Source of the DNA: Chlamydiota bacterium
Lineage (GTDB): Bacteria > Chlamydiota > Chlamydiia > Chlamydiales > VGMA01
Length of the DNA stretch: 26,481 nt
Direction of reading: 5' to 3'
NCBI GenBank assembly: GCA_016866575.1
Contig: VGMA01000005.1
Location: 1-26,481, forward strand
Shown: positions 6,842 through 16,800 of the stretch, piece after piece
How positions within the stretch are numbered: the stretch's first letter is position 1
How the letters are laid out: every line of letters starts with the position of its first letter
Made by a program: the position numbers and the translations under genes
The notes under the pieces: generated by a model
Seen by the model: the letters and a program-made list of their open reading frames with translations, nothing else
Database searches by the model: none
Told to the model about the DNA's origin: nothing

Positions 6842-9799
6842 TTAGATAGATTCTATTGGCAAGGGATTGAGGGCATGTTTTTCAAATAGTTTGTTTTCCT
6901 TTTCAAGAAGCGATTCGCTGGCAAAACTAGTCCATATACCGCTATCGAGCTTAGGAAGAAGAGATTCTCTGCACGCATCAATCACATCTTGCTTTGTGCA
7001 GAATAAGATCTTCTCGCGATACGATTGTCTTGTTTCTTCATCAAGTCCACTTTTTTCAAAACCATAAGAAAGTGTCGCTCTCATGCCAGGAGACACTGTG
7101 CTATCAGCTTCTTGAAAGAAGCTCAATTTGGCTTCACTTAGATCTTCTTCTGTAAAGTTTCCTTCTGTGATCATCTCTATAGATTTTCTAAACGATTGAT
7201 AGGTAGAGAAAATATGGGGATCTCTTACAGAATAAAAATGGAATAGACCAGTAATTGCAGAGTATTCGGCTCCTAGTCCGTAAGCTCCGTTTTCTTCTCT
7301 TACTTCTTTGTGGAGCACTAGATTTTCAAATAAAATGGCTGCTAGGTTCAAAGCTGCTGAATTGTGGTGTGTAAATGGCACAGCTTCAAATGCTAAAGCG
7401 TTACTTGCAACAGATATCGGCATTTTTTTAGAGCCGCTTTGGATCTTGCTTTCATAAGAAAAATCGACCCAAGGTGCATAAGATGTGGTCGAAAACTGAT
7501 TCAAACCAAACCAGCGGTTTTCTTCGATCATTTTAAAAGCTTTTTCATCGCAAGAAAGAATCAAGTTAGGGCTGTTGAGATGAAATAAAATCCTTTGGAT
7601 TTTTTGGAGTCTTTCGATCACTTGATCTAGTACTTTGTCTATATTCATCGCTAGATTGCGAATAAAAACAAAATAGGGGATGCCGTGCCATTGATCTAGA
7701 ATGTGACTAAAAGAAGACAATGCCGCTTTAGAGCGGTAGACAGCATACGATATTGCCCCTCTATTGATCTTTTGTTCAAGTTCAGCATGTTCTTGTGTGA
7801 TTAGCTCCTTGATTCTTTCGCGATCAGAAAAATTAGGGGTCAAAATCACATCTTTGATGTGATGGAACATCTCTTCGGTTTTTCTTTCTAAGGCTTTAGC
7901 ATGTAGAGTAAAAGTAGGTGAAGCAGAGCTTGGATCTTTGGGGTGGATATTTAAAGACAATGAGCTATGGATTCCACCAAGTGTTGCTTGTACATGATCT
8001 AGCGTATCGAGATAGTTTTTATCACCTACTCCAACTTCAGTGATGCACGAGGAAAAAAATTGCAGATACTGCAGATCTTCTTCTTCAATTTGGGGCACAT
8101 CAAAAGAGAGTGAAGCATAGACAATTTTGTTTGTGTGGCAAATATGGGAGTGGACACTTAGCTGATCGATATAGGTTCTTTGCAATAAATAGGTAAGCAC
8201 ATTTTTAGGAATGTCTTGGACGCTAAGCTTTGGTAAACAATCGATGTTTTCTTCTTTTTTTGCCTGATAAGAGGTAAATTGCTTCATTTCCTCAAGTAGC
8301 TTTTCTCGATCTTCTTTTGAAAGAGTATTTCCTTTTATTTTGATGATATCTTCAATCTCTTTTTCTTCTTTGGCATGAAGATCTCTATCTGGCTCCATAA
8401 CATGGCATATGTAGTGAGTATTCGAAAGAAGGAATTTCTCGATGATTTGTGAAAAGTAATCAGGATTGACGAATTGTTTAGCCATTTTTTCAAATAAATC
8501 GTGGATCTGGAGATTTGATACTACAGAGCCCCCTTGTTGTTTGGCTAAAACAGTTCTGTAAAATAGCTCAAGGCCATACGGATTTTCTTCAGCATCAATT
8601 TCAAGTCGAGAAAACTCCATTTGGTACATTGAAGCTTCAATGATTTGCGGATTGATTTTCTCCTTTACGATTTCTCGAAGGCGCTCAAACATCACTTTTT
8701 CAAGTTCAGCGACATTTTCGCTACTACAGCCGTGGCATACGATGAAATAGGGAACTTCTCTAATTTCCGTCTCGAGAATAGAATCAGCCTGAGTGCATAA
8801 ATCAGAGGCTAAAAGGGTGTTTTTAAGTAGCGAAGCATCAGTATCCATCAATATCGAGTCAAGTAAGGAAAGAGCTACAACGCTTTCTAAGTCAGATATT
8901 TCTGATGTAAGCCAGCCAAATACTGCAAAGGTTTTTTGGGTTAAATCTTTTTCTTGGCAAGGATAATAGGAGATCGTTTTTTTCGGATGCAAGAAGCGCT
9001 GAACTTTTGGCACGGCCAATATTTCAGGATAGTTTTTTGCATCTTTGAGAACGGTGTTATGGATGAAAGTTAGGTGGTTTTTTAAGGGCAATGAACCGTT
9101 AAAAAAGAATATCGCTCTACTAGGAGAGTAGTATTGCTTGTGGTATTCAAGGAGCTCTTCATATGTCAAATCAAGGATTTCACAAGGATCGCCGCCCGCG
9201 TTAAATCCGCTAGGATGATCTGGGAACATGTTTTTTAGAACATCTTGCCATAAACGGGACTGAATTCTTGATAAAGAACCGCGCATTTCGTTGAATACAA
9301 TTCCTTTAACGCAAAGAGGGGATTGAAGATTTTGCGGGTTTGTAAGCTCGAGTCTATAGCCCTCTTGAAGAAAGCTATGTTTATCAAGTAAAGGAAAAAA
9401 GACTGCATCAATATAGACATCCAAGAGATTGTAAAAGTCTTTTTCGTTTGTTGTAGCTGCAGGATAGGCAGTAAAATTGTTGCCGGTTAATGCATTCATA
9501 AAGCTCGCTAAAGAGCGGCGCGTCATGGAAAAAAATGGATCTTTGACTTTATAGCGTTTTGAGCCGCATAGAGCTACGTGCTCAAGTATGTGCGCTACAC
9601 CTTTGTTGTGATTAGGATACGTTTTGAAGCTAATCGCAAAAAGATTTTCTAGTTCTTCACTTGCTATGTGAACAACTTTTGCCTGAGAAGATAGATGGTT
9701 AGCTTCATAGACAATAAGGTTTACCTCTTCTATGAATGTTACTTCTTCTATCTTAAACCCGGAGTATTCTTCGCCTTTGCGGAATTCTTGAAGTAGCAT
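6842..9799 (-). CDS. M16C-family zinc metalloprotease (PreP/falcilysin-like)
   Basis: This 985-residue peptidase is of the insulinase superfamily, subfamily C. The inverted zinc motif is H70-I-L-E73-H74 (GVAHILEHVALCGS). The third zinc ligand is probably E171 in GIVFNEMRG, 97 residues on, the same spacing as in human PreP. The C-terminal half contains the degenerate second peptidase repeat, with NGAYGLGAEYS near residue 845 where the family binds the substrate backbone. Such enzymes form a closed chamber and degrade peptides, for example cleaved targeting or signal peptides. No signal peptide is visible, so it is probably cytoplasmic. The ATG at 9799 has a weak TAGGT upstream. A near-consensus promoter precedes it and htrA follows after 34 bases. 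C. trachomatis CT824 is, from memory, the equivalent gene. Confidence 0.93.
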   Translation of the reverse strand: MLLQEFRKGEEYSGFKIEEVTFIEEVNLIVYEANHLSSQAKVVHIASEELENLFAISFKTYPNHNKGVAHILEHVALCGSKRYKVKDPFFSMTRRSLASFMNALTGNNFTAYPAATTNEKDFYNLLDVYIDAVFFPLLDKHSFLQEGYRLELTNPQNLQSPLCVKGIVFNEMRGSLSRIQSRLWQDVLKNMFPDHPSGFNAGGDPCEILDLTYEELLEYHKQYYSPSRAIFFFNGSLPLKNHLTFIHNTVLKDAKNYPEILAVPKVQRFLHPKKTISYYPCQEKDLTQKTFAVFGWLTSEISDLESVVALSLLDSILMDTDASLLKNTLLASDLCTQADSILETEIREVPYFIVCHGCSSENVAELEKVMFERLREIVKEKINPQIIEASMYQMEFSRLEIDAEENPYGLELFYRTVLAKQQGGSVVSNLQIHDLFEKMAKQFVNPDYFSQIIEKFLLSNTHYICHVMEPDRDLHAKEEKEIEDIIKIKGNTLSKEDREKLLEEMKQFTSYQAKKEENIDCLPKLSVQDIPKNVLTYLLQRTYIDQLSVHSHICHTNKIVYASLSFDVPQIEEEDLQYLQFFSSCITEVGVGDKNYLDTLDHVQATLGGIHSSLSLNIHPKDPSSASPTFTLHAKALERKTEEMFHHIKDVILTPNFSDRERIKELITQEHAELEQKINRGAISYAVYRSKAALSSFSHILDQWHGIPYFVFIRNLAMNIDKVLDQVIERLQKIQRILFHLNSPNLILSCDEKAFKMIEENRWFGLNQFSTTSYAPWVDFSYESKIQSGSKKMPISVASNALAFEAVPFTHHNSAALNLAAILFENLVLHKEVREENGAYGLGAEYSAITGLFHFYSVRDPHIFSTYQSFRKSIEMITEGNFTEEDLSEAKLSFFQEADSTVSPGMRATLSYGFEKSGLDEETRQSYREKILFCTKQDVIDACRESLLPKLDSGIWTSFASESLLEKENKLFEKHALNPLPIESI

Positions 9800-9844
9800 A
9801 ACCTAAAAATAAAGTTCATTATGGAACATTTACAAAGTTTTTGC

Positions 9845-9874
9845 ACTATAAAACCACAACTTATTTGCTGTCAA
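9845..9874 (-). promoter_or_regulatory. Sigma-70-type promoter for the M16C-htrA unit
   Basis: On the minus strand, TTGACA (9869-9874, perfect) and TATAGT (9845-9850, five of six) are separated by 18 bases. The start of transcription would fall near 9838, leaving a leader of about 40 bases to the ATG at 9799. This is one of the best promoter matches in the window. Confidence 0.65.
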
Positions 9875-9888
9875 ATTTTTGTACGTAT

Positions 9889-9926
9889 TTTATAAAAAGA
9901 AAAGTGCAAGTAGGGGTTCTTGCACT
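9889..9926 (-). terminator. Rho-independent terminator of the 922-residue gene
   Basis: The arms AGTGCAAG (9903-9910) and CTTGCACT (9919-9926) form an 8-bp perfect stem around an eight-base loop. On the minus strand the stem is followed by a T-rich run (TTTCTTTTTAT). It sits ten bases past the stop at 9936, separating this gene from the M16C promoter. Confidence 0.75.
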
Positions 9927-9935
9927 CTCGATTTC

Positions 9936-12704
9936 TTAGCCTTCTGATTGGCTCAAATGGGTGATTCTTCTTCGCTTTTTGGGCAGTTCTACCTGTAGAT
10001 TTGGGAAAATGCTGTTAAGCATTACCCATTTATGTGGGTCTATAGCATCGATATCCAAAAGAGGTAGATGTGTAACTTTACTACGTGCATTTTTAGATAT
10101 TAAACTAAGCTTATCTAAGCTAAAATTTGTTTTAATTAAATAATCACACACAGGGTAAGCTATCCAAGAGCTATCCATGGTCTCAAAGAAAGAAATTATG
10201 TGACTTTCAGCCCATTCATAGCTGTTATAAATCTCTATGAACAATTCTGTAATCATCTCATCTTCTTCAAAAAGATGAGACAAGTTAGCCATAGTAAAAA
10301 TCATAGAAAAATTCTCTTTATCAAGTACATTCGCAATTCTTTGCTTACTTACAGGATTTGCTGCATTTTTTATGAGTGTACAAATGAGTATAGTTTGCGC
10401 TGCTTTAGAAAGAGAGCAAATTGCATCTTTGTTATTATGAATTTTTTCTAAATTTAATTCTTCCCAGTTGAGTGTCTGCTCAATGATTTGGTAAAGATTT
10501 TCATTGTTGATCTTCAATACTTGGCATGCAGAAATAATATCGATTAGTTCTTCGATGCTACGGTCTTGGCTTGCTGTTTCTAAGCTTGTGATGATCGTAT
10601 TGAGCATCTCTTCTGTTATATCAGCAAAAACAAAAGGGTCTGCTCGTTCGTTTTCTTGAGGAGTGCAGATCCAAAAGAAATATAATGGAAGAGACGTATA
10701 TGTATTGCTTTTCGGTAAGTAGACTTCTATCATGGGCTCAACATCCCACTCTTTGCAAAACAAAGCATTGATTTTGATAAGAAAATCTAAAGAATAATTA
10801 CCGCTTTGTATTTTTTCGTGGGCTATTTGCTCAATTTGATGTTTTGTTTGTTTAAAGTTAGGATTTTCGATAAAGATGTAGCCATCTTTAACAAGAACCA
10901 GTGAAATAGGTTTTGATAAATTAAAGTGATGATCAGCAAAAGAAATTACTTGAATATCATTTGTAATTTTTTTGGCTTCAGCTACTGTATAATGTTTAAG
11001 AAAAGAGAAATCGCGTAGTCTGTGGATAGAACTTATCGATTTAATGTTTATGTAATTTTCTGGGATTTTATCGATTTTTGTTGAGCCTATACACATAGAC
11101 ATCATAGAGTTAGCCCAAACTTCAGGAAGATTTTTTACCCTTGTATAGGTCAACTTAATTTCAGATACATTAGGAAAAATATCGGCAATAAACTCTAAAC
11201 CATCACTTTCAAGAAAGGTAAGTCCTGAGCAATCTAGGTAGCTAACAGTTTCTCTTATGAAATTAGGCAGAGTCATAAGTATATAAAAATCTTCTTGGGC
11301 GGTTTCTGCTGTAATCAATCTTAAATAGCGCCTAAGAAGGAGTTGGAACGTTTTTGTATTAGATCTTTTAGAAGCACTAAGAAGCTCAATAGAACGGCCT
11401 TTACCTATTTGGTTCACAGTTTCCTTATAAAATAAAAACTCGATCTCTTCGCTATTAACTAAAAGATGTAGGTTTTCTACATATTCCCTATAGGTTTGAT
11501 AAGACCATGGATGCAATCTTTGATATTTTTTTAAGGCTTCGTCCATCAAAGGATTCGAAATATTCGGATCAAAGATTTGATGAACCTTAATCATTTGGCT
11601 AAAAGTAACAGCTTGATTTTGAAAAAGTGGTAAAAGTTCTTCTAAAGCTTTTTTTTCCTCTTCATTTGAAAAGATGAACATGGGCGCAAAATTATCTGGA
11701 AAAAGGAGGCCTTCACGGTAAAGGCGATATAAAACAAAAGCTGCAAGGCTATTATGGAGCTTAGCTGGCAGGCTTTTATGAATGGTAAAAGCTTTAATGT
11801 CCTCTTCAGAGGGTTGCATATGCGTTTTGATCATCGCAACTATTGCTTTAGTAAAATGGTCTAGCATAGGATCAAGAGCGAACAAAGAGGCAAACTGCAA
11901 AAAATCAGAAAAAGAAATGTCTTTTAGTCTCTTAGGATGCAAGCAGCAGTCTTGTAAAAGTTCCTTAGATATCGTGCAATTTTTATATAACCGGAGAAAT
12001 TCGATTAGCTTTTTATTTTTGTAGTGGTGAATCAGACTGTTATTAAGCCAAATGGGCATATTAAAAAAGGATTCTTGCTCTTGCCAATCTTTAAGTTCTT
12101 TTTTAGAGAGCTTTTTTGATCTATGTTCAAAAAAAATGGTAGCAAAGTCGTAAAGAACAGATTCTTCTAATCCTATAAAATCAGAAGTGGAAAGCAGGGT
12201 AAGGAATTGTTGCAAAGATAGCCCTGTAATCGATTGGGGATTTCTATAAGAGTGAACAAGCAGTTCGATATTCTCAGGTTTTACCGAAGGATGATCAAAA
12301 ATTAATTGTTGCACGTCAGTATTATCGCAATCCTTGAAGCTTTTCAATAACGTGGTTTTTTCATAGATAGATAAGGGCAATATGGCAGTATTTTCAAATA
12401 ATTTATGCCTAATAGGAAAGCTCGGCTCTGCTATAGTCCAGTTTCTATCTAAAAGAAGATTGGCTCCTTCAATGATTGCGATGCGATGGTCTAAACTAAG
12501 AAGAGGATTTTGTAAAATTGTATGTACTATCTCTTCAATAGTTTCAAGATTTGTTGCATTAGAGCGTTCTACTTCTAAGCATCGGCCATCTTCAAGAATC
12601 AAAAGGCCTTGATTTTCATAGTCGTGAGGTTGATCAAAAAACGCGACTAACTCCTCTAAAGAGGGCTGAATGATGGGATTTATTTGAGAATTTAATGTTG
12701 TCAT
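9936..12704 (-). CDS. Large Parachlamydiales-type protein with LRR-like and BTB-like segments
   Basis: This 922-residue, mostly helical protein has no clear enzyme motif. Residues 488-560 resemble leucine-rich repeats of the F-box/LRR sort (YLDCSGLTFL, IFPNVSEIKLTYTRVKNLP, then KIPENYINIKSI). Residues about 600-745 look like a degenerate BTB/POZ domain: LVLVKDGYIFI, LPLYFFWI in place of the usual S-x-Y-F, FADITEEMLNTIITSL, and a helix ending ACQVLKINNENLYQII. Near the C-terminus another LRR-like piece (SIFPNLQVEL) leads into the basic cluster PKKRRR (908-913). Environmental chlamydiae are known for expanded families of BTB, F-box and LRR proteins thought to target host ubiquitination; membership is my inference. 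It stands between M16C and nrdB with its own promoter and terminator and poor Shine-Dalgarno. No signal peptide was seen, consistent with type III export but not evidence for it. Confidence 0.55.
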   Translation of the reverse strand: MTTLNSQINPIIQPSLEELVAFFDQPHDYENQGLLILEDGRCLEVERSNATNLETIEEIVHTILQNPLLSLDHRIAIIEGANLLLDRNWTIAEPSFPIRHKLFENTAILPLSIYEKTTLLKSFKDCDNTDVQQLIFDHPSVKPENIELLVHSYRNPQSITGLSLQQFLTLLSTSDFIGLEESVLYDFATIFFEHRSKKLSKKELKDWQEQESFFNMPIWLNNSLIHHYKNKKLIEFLRLYKNCTISKELLQDCCLHPKRLKDISFSDFLQFASLFALDPMLDHFTKAIVAMIKTHMQPSEEDIKAFTIHKSLPAKLHNSLAAFVLYRLYREGLLFPDNFAPMFIFSNEEEKKALEELLPLFQNQAVTFSQMIKVHQIFDPNISNPLMDEALKKYQRLHPWSYQTYREYVENLHLLVNSEEIEFLFYKETVNQIGKGRSIELLSASKRSNTKTFQLLLRRYLRLITAETAQEDFYILMTLPNFIRETVSYLDCSGLTFLESDGLEFIADIFPNVSEIKLTYTRVKNLPEVWANSMMSMCIGSTKIDKIPENYINIKSISSIHRLRDFSFLKHYTVAEAKKITNDIQVISFADHHFNLSKPISLVLVKDGYIFIENPNFKQTKHQIEQIAHEKIQSGNYSLDFLIKINALFCKEWDVEPMIEVYLPKSNTYTSLPLYFFWICTPQENERADPFVFADITEEMLNTIITSLETASQDRSIEELIDIISACQVLKINNENLYQIIEQTLNWEELNLEKIHNNKDAICSLSKAAQTILICTLIKNAANPVSKQRIANVLDKENFSMIFTMANLSHLFEEDEMITELFIEIYNSYEWAESHIISFFETMDSSWIAYPVCDYLIKTNFSLDKLSLISKNARSKVTHLPLLDIDAIDPHKWVMLNSIFPNLQVELPKKRRRITHLSQSEG

Positions 12705-12733
12705 AAAAATAAAAAGGTATAATTTAGGGCAAA

Positions 12734-12760
12734 ATCATACCATATTAAGCTCTTTATCAA
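12734..12760 (-). promoter_or_regulatory. Candidate extended -10 promoter of the 922-residue gene
   Basis: On the minus strand, TTGATA (12755-12760) and TATGAT (12734-12739) are separated by 15 bases. The -10 is preceded by TGG, giving an extended TGnTATGAT element that could compensate for the short spacer. It lies 29 bases upstream of the ATG at 12704. Confidence 0.45.
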
Positions 12761-12794
12761 GAGATTAAAATTATTTTTTATAAACTTGCAAATC

Positions 12795-12821
12795 AAAGAA
12801 AAGGCGGCCTTAATGACCGCC
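12795..12821 (-). terminator. Rho-independent terminator of the nrdAB operon
   Basis: On the minus strand, GGCGGTC and GGCCGCC (plus-strand arms 12815-12821 and 12803-12809) form a seven-pair stem with one G-U pair and a five-base loop. TTTTCTTT follows. It starts 14 bases after the nrdB stop. Confidence 0.8.
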
Positions 12822-12834
12822 TAGCTAGAAATCA

Positions 12835-13860
12835 CTACCAAGTAAGAGCGCCTGAAGATTGATACTCAGTAACTCTTGTTTCAAAGAAGTTTTTCTCTTT
12901 ATTCAAATCGATCACTTCACTCATCCATGGGAAAGGATTTTTTGCCCCAGGATATTGAGGTTTAAGACCAATTCTTTCTAAACGGCGATTAGCAATATAT
13001 TTTACATAATCTTCGAACATAGGAGCTGTAAGCCCAAGGATTCCTTGCGGCAAGCAGCTTTTTGCATAGTTGTATTCTAAATCAACCGCTTGATCAATCA
13101 AATCAACAATGTGCTCTTGGAACTCATCAGACCAAAGGGCAGGATTTTCCTCTTTGATCGAGTTGATTAAATCGATACCAAAGTTCAAGTGCGTGGTTTC
13201 ATCGCGCAAGATGTACTGGAATTGCTCTCCAATACCTGTCATCTTGTTTTGACGATGTAGCGACAAGATCATCGCAAATCCGCTGTAGAAGAAAATTCCT
13301 TCCATAATGATGTAATAGCCGATCAAATTTTCTAAGAATTTTTGAGCGCCTTCATGAGTTGCTGTTGTAAAGCCATCTTTGACAACATCAGCCGTCAACT
13401 TCATCTCAAACTCATCTTTTTGTCTGATCACATCAATTTCATTATACATGTTGAACACTTCTCCTTGATCGAGAGAAAGAGATTCCACAATATAGTGAAA
13501 AGTATGTGTATGTAGAGCTTCTTCAAAGGACTGGCGAAGAAGATACTGTCTAGCTTCTGGGTTTGTTACATGCTTAAAAATGGCTAAAACAATATTGTTT
13601 CCTACCAAGCTTTCAGCTGTAGAGAAAAACCCAAGGTTTCTCATGATCAAAAGTCTTTCAGCTTCAGAAAGTTCGTTTGATTTCCAAAGCTCAATATCTT
13701 TTGCCATTGGAACTTCAGAAGGCATCCAATGGTTTGCACATCCATTAAGGTAGTGCTCCCATGCCCACTGGTATTTGATGGGCATGAGTTGGTTAACGTC
13801 GATCTTTGTGCAGTTGATCAATTTTTTATCATCAACTGAAACTCTTTTCTCTTTTTTCAT
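12835..13860 (-). CDS. nrdB: Class Ic ribonucleotide reductase beta subunit
   Basis: This is the metal-cofactor subunit of aerobic ribonucleotide reductase, which generates the oxidant passed to NrdA for making dNTPs. Counting from the ATG at 13860 (341 residues), the ligands are E83, E114, H117, E187, E221 and H224. The position that holds the radical Tyr in class Ia enzymes is F121 (EALHTHTFHY). This matches the C. trachomatis class Ic enzyme (F127) with a constant offset of six at every ligand. W45 and Y123, matching residues of the C. trachomatis electron path, are also present, so an Mn/Fe cofactor is expected. The ATG at 13860 is preferred over an upstream TTG at 13878 because AGAGGA lies just before it and the longer form would overlap nrdA. 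It follows nrdA by eight bases. Confidence 0.97.
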   Translation of the reverse strand: MKKEKRVSVDDKKLINCTKIDVNQLMPIKYQWAWEHYLNGCANHWMPSEVPMAKDIELWKSNELSEAERLLIMRNLGFFSTAESLVGNNIVLAIFKHVTNPEARQYLLRQSFEEALHTHTFHYIVESLSLDQGEVFNMYNEIDVIRQKDEFEMKLTADVVKDGFTTATHEGAQKFLENLIGYYIIMEGIFFYSGFAMILSLHRQNKMTGIGEQFQYILRDETTHLNFGIDLINSIKEENPALWSDEFQEHIVDLIDQAVDLEYNYAKSCLPQGILGLTAPMFEDYVKYIANRRLERIGLKPQYPGAKNPFPWMSEVIDLNKEKNFFETRVTEYQSSGALTW

Positions 13861-13868
13861 ATATCCTC

Positions 13869-16800
13869 TTATTGACAACTTTCACAACCTGGGTCTAACA
13901 AAGAGCAGGCTTTAGGAGCTTCTTCTCTTTCTACCACAACTCTAGAAGATGCTGAAGAGCTCTTCATCCAGCGTGGTTGTAGACCGCGTTTATTGATATC
14001 CGTAGTAGACTTTTCGATCTGCGTGGCTGCTAAGCAACGAAGATAGTAGCAAGTCTTAATCCCTTTTTTCCAGGCATTCATGTACATCTCGTGGATCTTT
14101 TTTCCACTTGGTTCAGAAAGATACAAGTTCAAAGATTGTCCCATATCAATCCACTTTTGACGACGCGAAGCACATTCGATCAGCCAGTCTGGCTCAATTT
14201 CAAAAGAGGTGAGGAACACCCTTTTTACCTCTTCAGGAATTCTGTCTATTTCTAAGATCGATCCGTCGTAGTACTTAAGGTCATCTAGCATTTGCTCATC
14301 CCAAATACCGAGATCTTTAAGTTTTTCGATCAGATGGCTATTAGGAACCGTAAATTCTCCCGAGAGATTCGATTTCACAAATAGGTTTTTATATGTTGGC
14401 TCAATAGAAGCAACAACTCCGATGATATTAGCAATTGTCGCTGTAGGAGCAATAGCCATTGTATGGGAGTTTCTCATTCCGTGCGCTTTGATGTGCTCAC
14501 GTACTTTGCTCCAGTCTAGCTTAGAAGAGCGGTCCATCATAATGGCTTCGCCGCGCTCTTTTTCTAAAAGATCAATTGTATCAATAGGTAGATATCCTCT
14601 ATCCCATTTTGATCCTTTATAGCTTTCATAAGTCCCACGCTCTTTTGCCAATTCTGAAGAAGCTAAAATTGCGTAGTACGAGATCATCTCCATACTCTCA
14701 TCTGAAAACTGCACTGCTTCTAATGATGCATAGCTAATTCCCAATTTGTAGAACACATCTTGCAATCCCATAATACCCATGCCGATAGGTCTATGTCTAA
14801 GGTTTGCATTTTTGGTCTCTTCGATAGGGTAGAAGTTGATATCAACTACGTTATCGAGCATGCGAATCGCTGTGCGGATCGTTTTAGCAAGACGCTCTTC
14901 ATCAAGCTTATTGTCTTTAATATGCTTGGATAAGTTGATGGAACCAAGGTTGCAAACAGCTGTTTCTTCTTTAGAAGTATTGAGCAAAATCTCTGTACAA
15001 AGATTTGAGCTGTGAATCACTCCAACGTGATCTTGAGCGCCTCTTACGTTGCTTGGATCTTTGAAGGTAATCCACGGATGGCCTGTTTCAAAGAGCATGC
15101 TGAGCATTTTTCTCCAAAGTCCCAATGCATCAACAGTTTTGTAATTTTTGATTCTCCCTTCAGCTGCCATTTTTTCATATTCTGCATATCTTTCTTCAAA
15201 AGCTTTACCGTAAAGATCGTGAAGATCTGGCGTGTCAATAGGGCTAAAAAGGGTCCACGAACCATTTTTCTGAACTCTTTTCATAAAAAGATCAGGAATC
15301 CAGTTGGCTGTGTTCATGTCATGCGTACGCCGTCTTTCATCACCTGTATTTTTTCTTAGCTCTAAGAAATCTTCAATATCAAGGTGCCATGTTTCTAAGT
15401 AAGCGCACATCGCCCCTTTACGCTTTCCGCCTTGATTAACAGCTACTGCTGTATCATTTGCAACTTTTAAAAACGGAATCACACCCTGGCTTTTACCGTT
15501 AGTTCCTTTGATCAAAGAACCAGTAGCGCGAACATTTGTCCAGTCGTTGCCGATACCGCCTGCCCATTTTGAAAGCTGAGCATCATCTGCAATGATTTTG
15601 AAAATGCCGTGAAGATCATCCATCACTGTAGATAAATAGCAAGAACTGAGCTGAGAATGCGTTGTTCCCGAGTTAAATAGTGTCGGAGTCGCTGATGTAA
15701 AATAATGCTCAGAAAGAAGATTGTAGAACTCGATAGCTCTTTCATTTTTATCAGTTTCTTCAAGGGCAAGACCCATCGCTACTCTCATCCAAAAGATTTG
15801 AGGGGTCTCTAAGCGGCGCCCTTCTTCGTGGATAAAGTAGCGATCATATAGAGTCTGCAATCCTAGATATTGGAACAGATTGTCTCTTTGAAGATCCATT
15901 GCTTTAGCAAGACGCGGCAAATCAAAATCTAAAAGCTTAGGGGAGACCCTTTTATAAGAAATTCCCATTTTGATGTATTTAGGGAAGTATTCTTGGTGCG
16001 CTTTTTCAAGCTTAGGATCTAAAGCAGAAACTTCCATTGTTTCACGATAAAGAACATCTAGTAAAATCCCAGCTGTAATGAAGGCATATGCAGGATCTCT
16101 TTCTACCATAGAACGAGCTGCCATGATCATCGCGGTATCAACTTCTTTTTCTTTGATGCCGTTATAGAAGTTGTTCACTGTCAATTGAACAAGGTAGGGG
16201 ACATCGATTTCTTCTTTGTAGTTGCGCGCTGCGTGTTCAATTTTGCTGCGGATCTCTCTTTCAGAAATTACGCGCTCTTTGCCATCTTCTGTAACAACTT
16301 TGAACGACTGATCTTTTTGGATTTGAGATGGGTTGAATCTTGTATCTTGCTTGCCAACTTTTTGAAGAATAAAAGCTTTAGCTTCCATAAAAAAGCGGCC
16401 GCCCATCAATTCTTCTTCGATGATTGTTTCAATGCAAGAAAGGTGTAGCGAACCTTCTAGGTTGTGTTTTTCAATCGCACGATCAACAACACTTTGTGTA
16501 AGTGCGTTAACTGCCGCTAAGATGTCTTCTGGAAGAATTTCTGATTCTATTGTTCTTGCCAAACGGAAAGCTCTTGCAATACTAAAGCCGATTTTCATTG
16601 GATTGAAGCGCACTAAAGTGCTTCTGTCATGGCGATAGATTTTGATGTTCTCGGGACTTTGGTCACGTTTAGCTTTATGCTGGTCGCGATAAATGATGTA
16701 ATCTCTAGCTACATCATGCAATCCGTTTTTCATGAGTGTAACTTCAACTAAATCTTGGATCCCTTCAACCGTTAAGGTAACCCCTTTTTCTCCAAGTGTT

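Noticed and set aside
13861..13878. Longer NrdB starting at a TTG (MSIRGYMKKEK)
   Set aside because: It would overlap nrdA, uses a TTG, and the ATG at 13860 has AGAGGA just in front.
15012..15359. 115-residue open frame antisense to the NrdA core
   Set aside because: Opposite catalytic nrdA sequence; composition looks like a shadow frame.
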